From Pseudocoprococcus catus (GTDB lineage: Bacteria > Bacillota > Clostridia > Lachnospirales > Lachnospiraceae): a DNA stretch of 64,000 nt. The position numbers and the translations under genes were made by a program. The notes beneath the pieces were generated by a model. It had not been told where the DNA came from. It saw nothing but the letters and a program-made list of their open reading frames with translations, and searched no databases. Numbering within the stretch: position 1 is the first letter of the stretch; each line of letters starts with the position of its first letter. The DNA lies in the NCBI RefSeq assembly GCF_902381825.1, contig NZ_LR698973.1, forward strand, positions 1,919,584 through 1,983,583, given 5' to 3'. Below are positions 62,223 to 64,000 of the stretch, one piece after another.

Positions 62223-63746
62223 TTAGTCTAAAGTGATCTCTTTCAATAATTCGGGGATAGCATCTAAAACATCAGAAGCTGTCATTGAATGAAATCCTTT
62301 GTTGAAAGCTGCCGTATCTCCCGCGCATCCATGAAGATAGACACCCAGACGGGCGGCTTCGGGTAAAGGCATGTGCTGGGCACAAAGCCCGGCAATGATT
62401 CCTGTAAGAATATCACCGCTTCCGCCTGTTGCCATGCCATTATTGCCTGATAAATTGATATATATTGTTTCGGAATTATCAATAATCATTGTTCTTGTAT
62501 CTTTCGCAATACATATTACACCATATTCACGCGTAAATGTTTCACAAACTTGTACCAGATTTTCTTTAAGATATTGGATATTATGGCCAGTTAATCGTGA
62601 AAGTTCCTTCATATGAGGCGTAATGACCGTTGGAACCGTGGATTTTGACAGCCACTCCATGTTTTTTGACAGGATATTCAGTCCGTCAGCATCAATGATC
62701 AGAGGAATCTTGATATCCGAGGCTGTTACTGTTCTGACAATATTTTCGGAAGCAGCATTTTGACCAAGCCCCGGTCCAAGTATAATGGCCTGATAATTGT
62801 TCAGCTGATCGGAAAGCGCTGAAATGTCAGGGGCTGTATCAGGATAAGTTTTCAAAACAGCTTCAGGCAAAAGCTGCTGAAGAATACAGCGATTACTCTC
62901 CGGAGTATAAAGTGTGACAAGCCCTGCCCCCATTCTGTATGCAGCAAGTGCGGAAAAATAAGCAGCGCCTGCCATATTCTTGCTGCCTGCGATAACCAGC
63001 ACATGGCCGTAAGTTCCTTTGTGAGAGTCTGCATACCGTTTTGGAAGTCGTTTGTAATCTTCTTTGGTATAGGTGATGTATTGCAGACCTATGTATTCTG
63101 CAGCTGCTGGATCAAAACCGATATCCCGGCAGATGACTTTGCCGGCACAGGATGCACCGGGATAAAGAACAAGTCCCTTTTTGATATAGCCGAAGGTGAC
63201 GGTTCTGTCTGCATGGACAGCGGTTCCCATGATCTGACCACTGTCAGTATGGATACCGGAGGGGGTATCTACAGCAATAACTTTGCTGCCGTTTTCGGAT
63301 GCACTGTTGACGGCGGTGATCCAGTCCTTATAAGTGCCTGTCACAGGACGGTCAAGGCCGATACCAAAGATGGCATCGATGATTATATTATATGCGTCAA
63401 GGTCCGTGTCATTGCTGATCGGGACTGACAAATTCTCGGCAATAGACAACTGTTTCTGACAATCCGGTGACATCTTTTCTCTTCGGCCTGCGAAGAAAAT
63501 CGTGACATCATATCCTCTGCTGTGAAGAATTCGGGCGGCAGCGATGCCGTCACCGCCATTGTTGCCGCTGCCACATACAGCTGCGATCCGGACGGCAGGA
63601 AGCTTCAGCTGTGCAGCCACTTGTGCAGTCTCTTCAGCAATGGTCAGGGAAGCCCGTTCCATAAGGACAAGAGATGGAATGCCGGTGTGTTCAATTGTAT
63701 ACGTATCAATGGCTTTGGCCTGTCTGCCTGTGACAAGATATTCCAT
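62223..63746 (-). CDS. nnrD: Bifunctional NAD(P)H-hydrate epimerase / ADP-dependent dehydratase
   Basis: A 507-residue repair enzyme for damaged NAD(P)HX. The N-terminal epimerase domain (CGSGNNGGDGIAAARIL, VIDAIFGIGLDRPV) is fused to the C-terminal dehydratase (YGHVLVIAGSKNMAGAAY, ILGPGLGQN, NNGMATGGSGDILTGIIAG). Full-length fusion. AAGGAGA site upstream of the ATG. Confidence 0.95.
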   Translation of the reverse strand: MEYLVTGRQAKAIDTYTIEHTGIPSLVLMERASLTIAEETAQVAAQLKLPAVRIAAVCGSGNNGGDGIAAARILHSRGYDVTIFFAGRREKMSPDCQKQLSIAENLSVPISNDTDLDAYNIIIDAIFGIGLDRPVTGTYKDWITAVNSASENGSKVIAVDTPSGIHTDSGQIMGTAVHADRTVTFGYIKKGLVLYPGASCAGKVICRDIGFDPAAAEYIGLQYITYTKEDYKRLPKRYADSHKGTYGHVLVIAGSKNMAGAAYFSALAAYRMGAGLVTLYTPESNRCILQQLLPEAVLKTYPDTAPDISALSDQLNNYQAIILGPGLGQNAASENIVRTVTASDIKIPLIIDADGLNILSKNMEWLSKSTVPTVITPHMKELSRLTGHNIQYLKENLVQVCETFTREYGVICIAKDTRTMIIDNSETIYINLSGNNGMATGGSGDILTGIIAGLCAQHMPLPEAARLGVYLHGCAGDTAAFNKGFHSMTASDVLDAIPELLKEITLD

Positions 63747-63766
63747 AGTGCTTATCTCCTTTTAAA

Positions 63767-63808
63767 CAGAAAATTAGCTGAAGAGCCAACCATTGACGCT
63801 TCAGCTAA
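63767..63808 (-). terminator. Weak terminator of rex
   Basis: TTAGCTGAAG/CTTCAGCTAA, 10 bp (63799-63808 with 63774-63783); on the minus strand followed by TTTTCTGTTT. Confidence 0.65.
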
Positions 63809-63827
63809 AAAATCAGTATCCAGTTCA

Positions 63828-64000
63828 TTAATCATCCATATAGGAATGATAGCTGTATTTCTCTTTGCCGCGGTTGCGGAAGTTATAAGATAATGTCATC
63901 AGACTCTCGTCAAGATGGACATTCTTCACACAGACGTCATCTGACACATGCAGATCTGTTGGCGCAAAGTTCCAGATTGCGCGGATACCCCATTCTTCCA
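63828..64000 (-). CDS. rex: Redox-sensing repressor Rex, C-terminal part (runs off the window)
   Basis: Only the last 56 residues lie inside the window. GIRAIWNFAPTDLHVSDD followed by VCVKNVHLDESLMTLSYNF is the invariant C-terminal end of Rex, the NADH-sensing repressor of fermentation genes; the rest of the Rossmann domain and the DNA-binding part lie past the window end. The tail is longer than usual and rich in Lys/Tyr/Ser. Confidence 0.88.
   Translation of the reverse strand, partial: EEWGIRAIWNFAPTDLHVSDDVCVKNVHLDESLMTLSYNFRNRGKEKYSYHSYMDD

Overview
The window looks like a chromosome segment of a low-to-moderate GC, strictly anaerobic, probably spore-forming Clostridia member, most likely Lachnospiraceae or a close relative. 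The signs are strong AGGAGG Shine-Dalgarno sites, TTGACA/TATAAT promoters, Bacillus-type LexA boxes, an L27 precursor with a Prp cleavage extension, a SpoIIM-like protein, the Rex redox repressor and the gene order rng-rplU-prp-rpmA-obg. The taxon is an inference from gene content; no 16S gene is present.

Layout. 1-9 kb: a Nudix hydrolase, a two-domain polyphosphate:AMP phosphotransferase, tRNA-Arg, an anchored protein of unknown function, RluF-type pseudouridine synthase and NAD-dependent ligase (overlapping pair), then the sulfur-trafficking set iscS-iscU-mnmA. 9-14 kb: lower glycolysis gapA-pgk-tpiA-gpmI. 14-18 kb: secG, rnr, smpB and a VanY-type peptidase. 18.3-20.9 kb is an accessory patch around tmRNA (minus strand): a decayed gene, a small zinc-ribbon gene, a fragment of an Rpn/PD-(D/E)XK transposase-nuclease and a PadR regulator. 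20.9-25.4 kb: a coiled-coil wall protein, an XdhC-like protein, tRNA-Glu and tRNA-Leu, and molybdopterin genes moaA and mogA/moaB. 25.6-34.7 kb: anti-sigma-like protein, polA, coaE, and a run of metabolic and conserved genes. 35.1-38.9 kb: the radical-SAM pair and RNase G/E. 39.1-46.5 kb: a five-gene exporter/importer block lying between rng and the rplU operon. 46.5-51 kb: rplU-prp-rpmA-obg-yhbY-nadD-yqeK-rsfS. 51.1-52.4 kb: divergent lexA and a yneA-like SOS cell-division inhibitor with five LexA boxes. 52.6-57.5 kb: a TtcA-like tRNA thiolase, two tyrosine recombinases (XerS-like and a frameshifted XerD) flanking gene fragments, and a SpoIIM-like protein. 57.5-64 kb, all minus strand: proC, yebC, a CNNM/CorC transporter, mazF/ndoA, alr, nnrD and the 3' end of rex.

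Most of the window is ordinary housekeeping. The parts that deserve a second look are: the ATPase-less block at 39.1-46.5 kb, which combines a giant solute-binding lipoprotein, two sugar-type permeases, an HlyD-like adaptor and a MacB-like membrane protein; a candidate small RNA at 34.74-34.84 kb driven by a perfect consensus promoter; three tandem 14-nt repeats just before the promoter of the radical-SAM operon; a 38-nt palindrome between two divergent promoters next to the XerS-like recombinase; and a hairpin that carries an exact 19-nt complement of the neighbouring tRNA-Leu anticodon arm.
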